A stretch of 64,000 nucleotides of DNA, taken from NCBI GenBank assembly GCA_013076295.1, contig RQOL01000430.1, forward strand, positions 62,001 to 126,000. Direction: 5' to 3'. Under the pieces are notes generated by a model. The model did no database searches. It saw only the letters and a program-made list of their open reading frames with translations, and was not told where the DNA came from. Shown here piece by piece: positions 11,152-23,799 of this stretch (its first letter is position 1; each line of letters opens with the position of its first letter). The position numbers and the translations under genes were made by a program. This DNA comes from Sanderia malayensis. Its lineage: Eukaryota; Cnidaria; Scyphozoa; Semaeostomeae; Pelagiidae.

Positions 11152-12730
11152 CTTAATTTACATGTTTTTAGTGATAATTACATCTATTCCCACAATTTAC
11201 AATGAATCCGATACTAAAATTAATTCTCACGATTTTCAAATGAATCCACTTAACCACAACTAAAACTATATGGAATGCATCTTTGGTTACCTATTTTAAC
11301 TGATGTTGACACCCATTCCCACACTTTGCGCATGAACCCAAGTAACTGCAGCTAAAAGGTATTAAAAAACACCCTTATTTACTTGTTTTCAGTGATATTA
11401 ACATGTATTTTCAAAATTTACACATGAATCCGATATTAACGTTCATTCCCACATTTTACACATGAATCCGATATGAACGTTCCTTCCCACAATTTATGCA
11501 TAAATCCCCATAACTACTGCTCACACTCTTTATAATACACCGTTATTTATTTGTTTTCCCTGATAATAACATTCATTCCCACAATTTAAACATGAATTCA
11601 ATATTAACGTTTATTCCCTCAATTTACAAATGGATCCACGCAAATACAACTAGAAAGACTTAAAATGCACCCTTATTTACTTGCTTTCAGTGATTTTAAC
11701 ATTTATTCCCACAGTTTAAACATGAATCCGATATTAATGTTTATTCCCACAATTTACACATAAATCCATGTATTTTTAGCTAAACCAAAATAAAGTACAC
11801 CTTTATGAAAATGTTTTAGTTATATTAACATTTATTCCCACAATTTACAATGAATCCGATATTAAAATTCAATCCCACAACTTTCAAATGAATCCACGTA
11901 AGCACAGCTAAAACTAATTGGAAGGCATCTTTGGTTACCTCTTTTAACTGATGATATTTAAACCCATTCCCACAATTTGCGCGTGAATCCATGTAAATAC
12001 AGCTAAAACGTATTAAATTACACCCTTCTTTACTTGTTTTCAGTGATATTAGCATTCATTCCCACAAATTAAACATCAATCCAATATTAGCGTTCATTCC
12101 CACAATTTACACGTGAGTCCATGTAACGGCAGCTAAATGGTGTTAAAATACTCCCTTATTTACCTGTTCTCCGTGATATTAACATTCATTCCCGCAATTT
12201 AAAAATGAATCCGATATTAATGTTCCTTCCCACAATTTACGCAAGAATCCTCATAACTACAGCACACACTATTTAAAACACACCTATATTTACTGGTTTT
12301 TAGTGATATTATCATTAATTCCCCAAATGTTAGCATAAATCCGATATTAACGTTCATTCCAACGATTTACACATGAATCCCATATTAACTTTCATTCCCC
12401 GAATTTACACATGAATCCGATAGTAACGTTCTTTCCCACAATTTACGCATATATCCCCATAACTACAGTTCACACTCTTTGAAATACACTAATACTTACT
12501 GGTTTTCAGTGATATTAACATTCATTCCCACAAGTTAAACATGAATCCGATATTAACGTTCACTCGCACAAGTTAACACATGAATCCGGTAATAACGTTC
12601 ATTCCCACAATTTACACATGAATCCATGTAAATTCAGCTAAAACATAATAAGGTACAACTTTATTTACATGCTTTTAGTGATAATTGCATCTATTCCCAC
12701 AATTTACACTGAATCCGATATTATAATTAA

Positions 12731-12908
12731 CTAGGAAGGCTGGCGCGCTTCGGGCGCCACCTCCCTAGTGTTTTAGCCTTCGATGTGAGTGGAACAGCGA
12801 TCTTGAACAAAAGTGGGGTGGGTTTCTCTTATTTTGGCCTTCGATCTGAGTGGAACAGCGACCTTGAACAAAAGTGGGGTGGGTTTCTGTTATTTTGGCC
12901 TTCGAGAA
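12731..12908 (-). mobile_element. 178-bp insert, copy 6 (rightmost)
   Basis: Full-length copy and the last in the window; I found no further copy from 12909 to 64000. It pairs with 7340 across the 5.39-kb duplication (offset 5391). Confidence 0.6.
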
Positions 12909-13969
12909 CTTAATTTACATGTTTTTAGTGATAATTACATCTATTCCCACAATTTACAATGAATCCGATACTAAAATTAATTCTCACGATTTTCAAATGA
13001 ATCCACTTAACCACAACTAAAACTATATGGAATGCATCTTTGGTTACCTATTTTAGCTGATGTTGACACCCATTCCCACACTTTGCGCATGAACCCAAGT
13101 AACTGCAGCTAAAAGGTATTAAAAAACACCCTTATTTACTTGTTTTCAGTGATATTAACATGTATTTTCAAAATTTACACATGAATCCGATATTAACGTT
13201 CATTCCCACATTTTACACATGAATCCGATATGAACGTTCCTTCCCACAATTTATGCATAAATCCCCATAACTACTGCTCACACTCTTTATAATACACCGT
13301 TATTTATTTGTTTTCAATGATATTAACATTCATTCCCACAATTTAAACATGAATCCGATATTAACGTTCATTCCCACACTTTACACATGAATCCGATATG
13401 AACGTTCCTTCCCACAATTTATGGATAAATCCCCATAACTACTGCTCACACTCTTTAAAATACACCGTTATTTATATGTTTTCAGTGATATTAACGTTCA
13501 CTCCCACAAGTTAACACATGAATCCTATAATAACCTTCATTCCCACAATTTACACATGAATCCACGTAATTTCAGCAAAAACATAATAAAGTACAACTTT
13601 ATTTACATAATTTTAGTGATAATTACACCTATTCCCACAATTTACAATGGATCCGATATTAAAATTAATTCCCACAATTTTCAAATGACTCCACGTAACC
13701 ACAACTAAAACTTTATGGAATTCATCTTTGGTTACCCTTTTTCACTGAATGATAATGACACTCATTCCAACCGTTTACAGATGAATCCGATATTAACGTT
13801 ATTTCCCACAACTTAGGCATCAATCCCCATATTAATGTTCCTTCCCACAATTTTCACATGAATCCACGTAATTTCAGCTAAAACATAATGAAGTAGACCT
13901 TTATTTACATGTTTTCAATCATAATTACATCTATTCCCACAATTTACAATGAATCCGATATTAAAATTC

Positions 13970-15850
13970 ATTCCCAAACTTTCAAATGAATCCACGTAAC
14001 CACAGCTAAAACTATATGGCATGCATCTTTGGTTACGTCTTTTCATTGATATTGACACTCATTTCCACAATTTACGCATGAATCCATTAATGCAGCTAAA
14101 AGGTATTAAAACACCGCCCTATTAGTTGTTTTCAGTGATAATAACATTCATTCCCACAATTTAAACATGAATTCAATATTAACGTTTAATCCCTCAATTT
14201 ACAAAGGATCCACGCAAATACAGATAGAAAGACTTAAATGCACCTTATTTACTTGCCTTCAATGATTTAACATTTATTCCCACAGTTTAAACATGAATCC
14301 GATATTAATGTTTATTCCACATCTACACATCAATCCATGTATTTTAGCTAAACAAAATAAAGTACACCTTTATTAAAATGTTTTAGTTATATTAACATTA
14401 TTCCCATAATTTACAATGAATCGATATTAAAATTCAATCCACAACTTTCAAATGAACCACGTAAGCACAGCTAAAGCTAATTGGAATGCATCTTTGGTTA
14501 CCTCTTTTCACTGATGATATTTACACCCAATCCCACAATTTGCGCATGAATCCATGTAAATACAGCTAAAACGTATTAAAATACACCCTTCTTTACTTGT
14601 TTTCAGTGATGTTAGCATTCAATCCCACAAATTAAACATCAATCCAATATTAGCGTTCATTCCCACAATTTACACGTGAGTCCATGTAACGGCACTAAAT
14701 GGTATTAAAATTCTCCTTATTTACCTGTTCTCCGTGATATTAACATTCATTCCCACAATTTAAAATCAATCCGATATTAATGTTCTTCCCGCAATTTACG
14801 CAAGAATTCCCATAACTACAGCACACACTATTTAAAACACACCCATATTTACTGGTTTTTAGTGATATTAACATTAATTCCCAAATTTTAAAATAAATCC
14901 GATATTAACGTTCATTCCAATAATTTACACATGAATCCCATATTAACTTTCATTCCCAGAATTTACACATGAATCCGATAGTAACGTTCTTCCCACAATT
15001 TACGCATAAATCCCATACCTACAGTTCACACTCTTTAAAATACACTAATACTTACTGGTTTTCAGTGATATTAACATTCATTCCCACAATTTACAATGAA
15101 TCCGATATTATAATTAATTCCCACAATTTTCAAATGAATCCACGTAACCACAACTAAAACTATATGGAATGCATCTTTGATTACGTCTTTTCACTGATAT
15201 TGACACCCATTCCCACAATTTACGCATGAATCCAAGTAACTGCAGCTAAAAGGTATTAAAAACACCCTCTATTTACTTGTTTTCAGTGATATTAACATTT
15301 ATTCCCACAATTACACATGAATCCGATATTAACGTTCCTTCCCACAATTTACGCATGAGTCCCCATAACTACTGCTCACATTCCTTAAAATACACCGTTA
15401 TTTATTTGTTTTCAGTGATATTAACATTCATTCCCACAATTTTCAAATTAATCCACGTAACCACAGCTGAAAGTATATGGAATGCATCTTTGGTTAAGTC
15501 TTTTCACTGATATTGACACCCATTCCCAAAATTTACGCATGAATCCATGTAACTGCAGCTAAAAGGTATTAAAAAACACCCTTATTTACTTGTTTTCAGT
15601 GATATAACATTTATTCCTGAATTTACACATGAATCCGATAGTAACGTTCTTTCCACAATTTACGCATAAATCCCCATAACCACAGTTCAAACTCTTTAAA
15701 ATACACTAATACTTACTGGTTTTCAGTGATATGAATATTCATTCCCACAAGTTAACACATGAATCCGGTAATAACGTTCATTCCCACAATTTACACATGA
15801 ATCCACGTAAATTCAGCTAAAACATAATGAGTACAACTTTATTTACATGT
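13970..15850 (+). other. Stretch rich in isolated one-base deletions (likely consensus errors)
   Basis: Compared with the matching stretches near 8580-10450 and, in part, 50300 and 58230, this segment lacks single bases at many separate points. Most are in short homopolymers: GACTTAAATGC, GATTTAACATT, TTATTCCACATC, GAATCGATATT, AATGAACCACG, GGCACTAAAT, TTCTCCTTATT, GTTCTTCCCGC, CACAATTACAC, GATATAACATT. The rest of the array has few such events. This pattern is typical of under-polished long-read sequence. Confidence 0.7.
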
Positions 15851-17999
15851 TTTTAGTGATAATTGCATCTAATCCCACAATTTACACTGAATCCGATATT
15901 ATAATTAATTCCAAAAATTTTCAAATGAATACACATAGGCACAGCTAAAACTAATTGGAAGGCATCTTTGGTTACCTCTTTTCACTGATGATATTGTTAC
16001 TTATTCCCACAATTTATACATGAATCCACGTAATTTAAGGTAAAACATAATAAAGTAGACCTTAATTTACATGTTTTTAGTGATAATTACATCTATTCCC
16101 ACAATTTACAATGAATCCGATACTAAAATTTATTCTCACGATTTTCAAATGAATCCACGTAACCACAACTAAAACTATATGGAATGCATCTTTGGTTACG
16201 TCTTTTCACTGGTATTGACACCCATTCCCACACTTTACGCATCAATCCATTTAACTGCAGCTTAAAGGTATTAAAAAACACCCTTATTTACTTGTTTTCA
16301 GTGATATTAACATTTATTCCCACAATTTACACATGAATCCGATATTAACGTTCGTTCCCACAATTTACGCATGAGTCCCCATAACTACTGCTCACACTAG
16401 TTAAGATACCCCCTTATTTACTGGTTTTCAGTGATATTAGCTAACATTCATTCCAACAATTTAGACATAAATCAGATATTAACGTTCATTCCCATAATTT
16501 AACACATGAATCCTATAATAACCTTCATTCCCACAATTTACACATGAATCCACGTAATTTCAGCAAAAACATAATAAAGTACTACTTTATTTACATAGTT
16601 TTAGTGATAATTACACCTATTCCCAAAATTTACAATGAGTCCGATATTAAAATTAATTCCCACAATTTTCAAATGAATCCACATAACAACAACTAAAACT
16701 TCATGGAATTCATCTTTGGTTACCTCTTTTCACTGATGATATTGTTACTTATTCCCACAATTCACACATGAATCCACGTAATTTCAGGTAAAACATAATA
16801 AAGTAGACCTTAATTTACATGTTTTTAGTGATAATTACATCTATTCCCACAATTTACAATGAATCCGATACTAAAATTAATTCTCACGATTTTCAAATGA
16901 ATCCACGTAGCCACAACTAAAACTATATGGAATGCATCTTTGGTTACGTCTTTTCACTGTTATTGACACCCATTCCCACATTTTACGCATGAATCCAAGT
17001 AACTGCAGCTAAAAGGTATTAAAAAAACTGCCTTATTTACTTGTTTTCAGTGATATTAACATGTATTTTCACAATTTACACATGAATCCGATATTAACGT
17101 TCCTTCCCATAATTTACGCATGGGTCCCCATAACTACTGCTCGCACTCCTTAAAATACACCGTTATTTATTTGTTTTCAGTGATATTAAAATTCATTCCC
17201 ACAATTTTAAAATGATTCCGATATTAACGTTCATTCCCACAATTTACACATGAATCCGATATGAACGTTCCTTCCCACAGTTTATGCATAAATCCCCATA
17301 ACTACTGCTCGCACTCTTTAAAATACACCGTTACTTATTTGTTTTCTGTGATATTAACATTCATTTCCACAATTTCAACATGAACCCGATATTAACGTTC
17401 ATTCCCACAATTTACACATGAATCCGATATGAACGTTCCTTCCCACAATTTATGGATAAATCCCCATAACTACAGTTCACACTCCTTAAAAAACACCATT
17501 TTTGACTTGTTTTCGGTGATATTAACATTTATTCCCACAATTTACACATGAATCCGATATTAACGTTTCTTCCCACAATTTAGGCATGAGTCCCCATAAC
17601 TACTGCTCAAACTCTTTAAAATACACCGTTATTTATATGTTTTCAGTGATATTAACGTTCACTCCCACAAGTTAACACATGAATCCTATAATAACCTTCA
17701 TTCCCACAATTTACACATGAATCCACGTAATTTCAGCAAAAACATAATAAAGTACTACTTTATTGGCATAGTTTTAGTGATAATTACAACTATTCCCACA
17801 ATTTACAATGAGTCCGATATTAAAATTAATTCCCACAATTTTCAAATGACTCCACGTAACCACAACTAAAACTTTATGGAATTCATCTTTGGTTACCCTT
17901 TTTCACTGATGATAATGACACTCATTCTAACAGTTTACAGATGAATCCGATATTAACGTTATTTCCCACAACTTAGGCATCAATCCCATATTAATGTTC

Positions 18000-18091
18000 C
18001 TTCCCACAATTTTCACATGAATCCACGTAATTTCAGCTAAAACATAATAAAGTAGACCTTTATTTACATGTTTTCAATCATAATTACATCT
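18000..18091 (+). repeat. Representative long module, subtype E (92 bp)
   Basis: Long module with the usual core, then CCACGTAATTTCAGCTAAAA, CATAATAAAGTAGACC, and an end of the form ATAATTACATCT instead of GATATTAACATT. Subtype E is nearly always followed by the short module F. The AGTAGACC stretch lies just before the position where the right junction of the 178-bp inserts falls (after base 58 of a sister E copy). E copies differ mainly in the central stretch: AAGTAGACC, AAGTACTAC, AAGTACAAC, AAATTACACC or AAGGTACAAC. These act as markers for individual higher-order repeats. Confidence 0.9.
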
Positions 18092-18128
18092 ATTCCCACA
18101 ATTTACAATGAATCCGATATTAAAATTC
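18092..18128 (+). repeat. Representative short module, subtype F (37-38 bp)
   Basis: Short module with core ATTCCCACAATTTACAATGA, one base shorter in ACAATG than the ACACATG of subtype A. It ends in CCGATATTAAAATTCA/AA. It sits between E and C throughout the window. Variants ending GATATTATAATTAA and GATACTAAAATTA mark particular higher-order repeats. The first variant forms the left flank of every 178-bp insert. Confidence 0.9.
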
Positions 18129-18220
18129 TTTCCCACAACTTTCAAATGAATCCACGTAACCACAACTAAAACTATATGGAATGCATCTTTGATTACGTCT
18201 TTTCACTGATATTGACACCC
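18129..18220 (+). repeat. Representative long module, subtype C (92 bp)
   Basis: Long module with core TTCCCACAACTTTCAAATGA, then ATCCACGTAACCACA, a centre containing the palindrome ATGCAT in GGAATGCATCTTTGG, and the end CACTGATATTGACACCC. C is the long module that most often abuts another long module (D) with no short module between them. Variants with AATTGGAAGGCATC or GGAATTCATC replace the ATGCAT palindrome and mark distinct higher-order repeats. Confidence 0.9.
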
Positions 18221-18312
18221 ATTCCCACAATTTACGCATGAATTCAAGTAACTGCAGATAAAAGGTATTAAAACACCGCCCTATTTAGTTGTTTTCAGTG
18301 ATATTAACATTT
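18221..18312 (+). repeat. Representative long module, subtype D (92 bp)
   Basis: Long module with core ATTCCCACAATTTACGCATG, then AATYCAAGTAACTGCAGMTA, AAAGGTATTAAAA and the end TTTTCAGTGATATTAACATT. Most copies carry CTGCAG, a PstI-type site, about once per D module. Comparing D with the adjacent short module A gives the cleanest view of the 54-bp length difference between long and short modules. Some copies read CCCAAAATTACGC, one base short; this is shared by copies near 41030, 43040 and 44765. Confidence 0.9.
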
Positions 18313-18350
18313 ATTCCCACAATTTACACATGAATCCGATATTAACGTTC
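18313..18350 (+). repeat. Representative short module, subtype A (38 bp)
   Basis: Exactly 38 bp: ATTCCCACAATTTACACATG, AATCC, GATATTAACGTTC. The first 25 bases match the start of a long module and the last 13 match its end. The central 54 bp of the long module are absent. It contains the AACGTT palindrome and two CpGs. It is the most frequently repeated exact unit in the window. Confidence 0.93.
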
Positions 18351-18442
18351 CTTCCCACAATTTACGCATGAGTCCCCATAACTACTGCTCACACTCCTTA
18401 AAATACACCGTTATTTATTTGTTTTCAGTGATACTAACATTC
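18351..18442 (+). repeat. Representative long module, subtype B (92 bp)
   Basis: Long module with core CTTCCCACAATTTACGCATG, then AGTCCCCATAACTACTGCTC, ACACTCCTTAAAATACACCG and the end TTTTCAGTGATACTAACATTC. It normally follows A and precedes C, D, or another short module. A variant with TTAAAATACCCCC and GATATTAGCTAACATTC, about 4 bp longer, marks the 522-bp higher-order repeats. Confidence 0.9.
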
Positions 18443-18830
18443 ATTCCCACAATTTTCAAATTAATCCACGTAACCACAGCTAAAAGTATATGGAATACAT
18501 CTTTGGTTAAGTCTTTTCACTGATATTGACACCCATTCCCAAAATTTACGCATGAATCCATGTAAATGCAGCTAAAAGGTATTAAAAAACACCCTTATTT
18601 ACTTGTTTTCAGTGATATTAACATTTATTCCCTGAATTTACACATGAATCCGATAATAACGTTCTTTCCACAATTTACGCATAAATCCCATAACCACAGT
18701 TCAAACTCTTTAAAATACACTAATACTTACTGGTTTTCAGTGATATTAATATTCATTCCCACAAGTTAACACATGAATCCGGTAATAACGTTCATTCCCA
18801 CAATTTACACATCAGTCCACGTAATTTCAA

Positions 18831-21800
18831 CTAAAAGAAACTAAATTGCACATTTATTTACTTGTTCTTAGTGATAATAAGAATTATTACCACATTTTAC
18901 AATGAATCCGAAATTAAAATTCATTCCAACAACTTTCAAATGAATCCACGTAACCACAGCTAAAACTATATGGAATGCATCTTTGGTTACGTCTTTTCAT
19001 TGATATTGATACCCATTCCCACAACTTACGCTTGAATCTATGTAACGGCAGCAAAAAGGTATTAAAATACACCCCTATTTACCTGTTCTCCGTGATATTA
19101 ACATTCATTCCCACAATTTAAAAATGAATCCGATATTAATGTTCCTTCCAACAATTTACACATGAATCCCATATTACCTTTCATTCCCAGAAATTAAACA
19201 TGAATCCGATAGTAACGTTTTTTCCCACAATTTACACATGAATCCACGTAATTTCAGCTAAAACATAATAAAGTAGACCTTTATTTACATGTTTCTGGTG
19301 ATAATTACATCTATTCCCACAATTTACAATGAATCCGATATTAAAAATAATTCCCACGATTTTCAAATGAATCCACGTAACCACAACTAAAACTTAATGA
19401 AATGCATCTTTGGTTACGTCTTTTCACTGATATTGACACCCATTCCCACAATTTACGCATGAATCCAAGTAACTGCAGTTAAAAGGAATTAAAAAACACC
19501 CTTATTTACTTGTTTTCAGTGCTATTAACATTTATTCCCACAATTTACACATGAATCCGATATTGACGTTCCTACCCACAATTTACGCATGAGTCCCCAT
19601 AACTACTGCTCACACTCCTTAAAATACACCGTTATTTATTTGTTTTCAGTGATATTAACATTCATTCCCACAGTTTTCAAATTAATCCACATAACTACAG
19701 CTAAAACTATATGGAATGCATCTTTGGTTAAGTCTTTTCACTGATATTGACACCCATTCCCAAAATTTACGCATGAATCCAAGTAACTGCAGTTAAAAGG
19801 TATTAAAAAACACCCTTATTTACTTGTTTTCAGTGATATTAACATTTATTCCCACAATTTACACATGAATCCGATATTAACGTTCCTACCCACAATTTAC
19901 GCATGAGTCCCCATAACTACTGCTCACACTCCTTAAAATACACCGTTATTTATTTGTTTTCAGTGATATTAACATTCATTCCCACAGTTTTCAAATTAAT
20001 CCACATAACCACAGCTAAAACTAATTGGAAGGCATCTTTGGTTACCTCTTTTCACTGATGATGTTTACACACATTCCCACAATTTGCGCATGAATCCATG
20101 TAAATACAGCTAAAACGTATTAAAATACACCCTTCCTTGCTTGTTTTCAGTGATATTAGCATTCATTCCCACAAATTAAACATCAATCCAATATTAGCGT
20201 TCATTCTCACAATTTACACGTGAGTCCATGTAACGGCAGCTAAATGGTATTAAAATACTCCCTTATTTACCTGTTCTCCGTGACATTAACATTCATTCCC
20301 ACAACTTAGGCATGAATGCCATATTAATGTTCCTTCCCACAATTTACACATGAATCCACGTAATTTCAGCTAAAACATAATAAAGTAGACCTTTCTTTAC
20401 ATGTTTTCAATCATAATTACATCTATTCCCACAATTTACAATGAATCCGATATTAAAATTCATTCCCACAACTTTCAAATGAATCCACGTAACCTGAGCT
20501 AAAACTTAATGAAATGCATCTTTGGTTACGTCTTTTCACTGATATTGACACCCATTCCCACAATTTACGCATGAATCCAAGTAACTGCAGTTAAAAGGAA
20601 TTAAAAAACACCCTTATTTACTTGTTTTCAGTGATATTAACATTTATTCCCACAATTTACACATGAATCCGATATTAACGTTCCTACCCACAATTTACGC
20701 ATGAGTCCCCATAACTACTGCTCACACTCCTTAAAATACACCGTTATTTATTTGTTTTCAGTGATATTAACATTCATTCCCACAGTTTTCAAATTAATCC
20801 ACATAACCACAGCTAAAACTATATGGAATGCATCTTTGGTTAAGTCTTTTCACTGATATTGACACCCATTCCCAAAATTTACGCATGAATCCAAGTAACT
20901 GCAGTTAAAAGGAATTAAAAAACACCCTTAATTACTTGTTTTCAGTGATATTAACATTTATTCCCACAATTTACACATGAATCCGATATTAACGTTCCTA
21001 CCCACAATTTACGGATGAGTCCCCATAACTACTGCTCACACTCCTTAAAATACACCGTTATTTATTTGTTTTCAGTGATATTAACATTCATTCCCACAGT
21101 TTTCAAATTAATCCACATAACCACAGCTAAAACTAATTGGAAGGCATCTTTGGTTACCTCTTTTCACTGATGATGTTTACACCCATTCCCACAATTTGCG
21201 CATGAATCCATGTAAATACAGCTAAAACGTATTAAAATACACCCTTCCTTACTTGTTTTCAGTGATATTAGCATTCATTCCCACAAATTAAACATCAATC
21301 CAATATTAGCGTTCATTCTCACAATTTACACGTGAGTCCATGTAACGGCAGCTAAATGGTATTAAAATACTCCCTTATTTACCTGTTCTCCGTGATATTA
21401 ACATTCATTCCCACAACTTAGGCATGAATGCCATATTAATGTTCCTTCCCACCATTTACACATGAATCCACGTAATTTCAGCTAAAACATAATAAAGTAG
21501 ACCTTTCTTTACATGTTTTCAATCATAATTACATCTATTCCCACAATTTACAATGAATCCGATATTAAAATTCATTCCCACAACTTTCAAATGAATCCAC
21601 GTAACCTCAGCTAAAACTTAATGAAATGCATCTTTGGTTACGTCTTTTCACTGATATTGACCACCATTCCCACAATTTACGCATGAATCCAAGTAACTGC
21701 AGCTAAAGGTATTAAAAAAACACCCTTATTTACTTGTTTTCAGTGATATTAACATTTATTCCAACAGTTTACACAAGAATCCGATATTAACGTTCCTTCT

Positions 21801-21870
21801 CACAACATACGCATGAATTCCATAATAACGTTCATTCCCACAATTTACACATGAGTCCACGTAATTTCAA
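18831..21870 (+). repeat. 1.93-kb HOR array, unit 1 (expanded to 3.04 kb)
   Basis: Marker CTAAAAGAAACTAAATTGCA begins at 18831 and again at 21871, 3040 bp apart, whereas later units are 1928-1929 bp. The extra 1112 bp is an internal tandem duplication: the GGAAGGCATC marker occurs at both 20027 and 21139. 1112 bp corresponds to about ten long and five short modules. Confidence 0.87.
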
Positions 21871-23799
21871 CTAAAAGAAACTAAATTGCACATTTATTTA
21901 CTTGTTCTTAGTGATAATAAGAATTATTACCACATTTTACAATGAATCCGAAATTAAAATTCATTCCAACAACTTTCAAATGAATCCACGTAACCACAGC
22001 TAAAACTATATGGAATGCATCTTTGGTTACGTCTTTTCATTGATATTGATACCCATTCCCACAACTTACGCTTGAATCCATGTAAAGGCAGCAAAAAGGT
22101 ATTAAAATACACCCCTATTTACCTGTTCTCCGTGATATTAACATTCATTGCCACAATTTAAAAATGAATCCGATATTAATGTTCCTTCCAACAATTTACA
22201 CATGAATCCCATATTAACTTTCATTCCCAGAAATTACACATGAATCCGATAGTAACGTTTTTTACCACAATTTACACATGAATCCACGTAATTTCAGCTA
22301 AAACATAATAAAGTAGACCTTTATTTACATGTTTCTGGTGATAATTACATCTATTCCCACAATTTACAATGAATCCGATATTAAAAATAATTCCCACGAT
22401 TTTCAAATGAAGCCACGTAACCACAACTAAAACTTAATGAAATGCATCTTTGGTTACGTCTTTTCACTGATATTGACACCCATTCCCACAATTTACGCAT
22501 GAATCCAAGTAACTGCAGTTAAAAGGAATTAAAAAACACCCTTATTTACTTGTTTTCAGTGATATTAACATTTATTCCCACAATTTACACATGAATCCGA
22601 TATTGACGTTCCTACCCACAATTTACGCATGAGTCCCCATAACTACTGCTCACGCTCCTTAAAATACACCGTTATTTATTTGTTTTCAGTGATATTAACA
22701 TTCATTCCCACAGTTTTCAAATTAATCCACATAACTACAGCTAAAACTATATGGAATGCATCTTTGGTTAAGTCTTTTCACTGATATTGACACCCATTCC
22801 CAAAATTTACGCATGAATCCAAGTAACTGCAGTTAAAAGGTATTAAAAAACACCCTTATTTACTTGTTTTCAGTGATATTAACATTTATTCCCACAATTT
22901 ACACATGAATCCGATATTAACGTTCCTACCCACAATTTACGCATGAGTCCCCATAACTACTGCTCACACTCCTTAAAATACACCGTTATTTATTTGTTTT
23001 CAGTGATATTAACATTCATTCCCACAGTTTTCAAATTAATCCACATAACCACAGCTAAAACTAATTGGAAGGCATCTTTGGTTACCTCTTTTCACTGATG
23101 ATGTTTACACACATTCCCACAATTTGCGCATGAATCCATGTAAATACAGCTAAAACGTATTAAAATACACCCTTCCTTGCTTGTTTTCAGTGATATTAGC
23201 ATTCATTCCCACAAATTAAACATCAATCCAATATTAGCGTTCATTCTGACAATTTACACGTGAGTCCATGTAACGGCAGCTAAATGGTATTAAAATACTC
23301 CCTTATTTACCTGTTCTCCGTGACATTAACATTCATTCCCACAACTTAGGCATGAATGCCATATTAATGTTCCTTCCCACAATTTACACATGAATCCACG
23401 TAATTTCAGCTAAAACATAATAAAGTAGACCTTTCTTTACATGTTTTCAATCATAATTACATCTATTCCCACAATTTACAATGAATCCGATATTAAAATT
23501 CATTCCCACAACTTTCAAATGAATCCACGTAACCTGAGCTAAAACTTAATGAAATGCATCTTTGGTTACGTCTTTTCACTGATATTGACCACCATTCCCA
23601 CAATTTACGCATGAATCCAAGTAACTGCAGCTAAAAGGTATTAAAAAAACACCCTTATTTACTTGTTTTCAGTGATATTAACATTTATTCCAACAGTTTA
23701 CACAAGAATCCGATATTAACGTTCCTTCTCACAACATACGCATGAATTCCATAATAACGTTCATTCCCACAATTTACACATGAGCCCACGTAATTTCAA
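21871..23799 (+). repeat. 1.93-kb HOR array, unit 2
   Basis: Unit of 1929 bp between CTAAAAGAAA markers. It parses into about 16 long and 12 short modules: an unusual E variant (TTATTTACTTGTTCTTAGTG), a run of three consecutive short modules near 22140-22260, the GTTTCTGGTG variant of E at 22331, and the GGAAGGCATC variant of C at 23067. Confidence 0.88.

Larger units (their letters stand above)
10881..16250 (+). repeat. 5.39-kb higher-order repeat, unit 2
   Basis: Second tandem copy of the 5490-10880 segment. Similarity continues to about 16247, where unit 2 carries on into a D module (CACTTTACGCATCAATCC) while unit 1 instead switches into its insert-bearing junction. Unit 2 is shorter by about 15-20 bp because of many one-base deletions concentrated at about 13970-15850. 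Confidence 0.85.
16251..18830 (+). repeat. Mixed block with A-B rich modules, recurrent elsewhere
   Basis: Begins with modules leading into the GATATTAGCTAACATTC variant at about 16440, then runs through A-B rich modules (CATGTATTTTCACAATTTAC, GATATGAACGTTCC, TTATGGATAAATCC) into E-F-C-D-A-B. Close relatives lie at about 28700-31550, 37850-39550, 43330-44650, 45050-46140, 52450-55400 and 60380-63450, with whole modules gained or lost. No gene. Confidence 0.8.

Noticed and set aside
11030..11263. 77-codon frame within insert copy 5
   Set aside because: Created by a 2-bp loss private to that copy; the five other inserts do not keep it, and it runs into satellite.
18000..18664. CRISPR-like pattern: a conserved core of about 25 bp at intervals of 13 or 67 bp
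   Set aside because: The intervening sequences are themselves repeated and homologous, the core is imperfect, spacing is bimodal, and there are no cas genes or leader. It is a tandem satellite.
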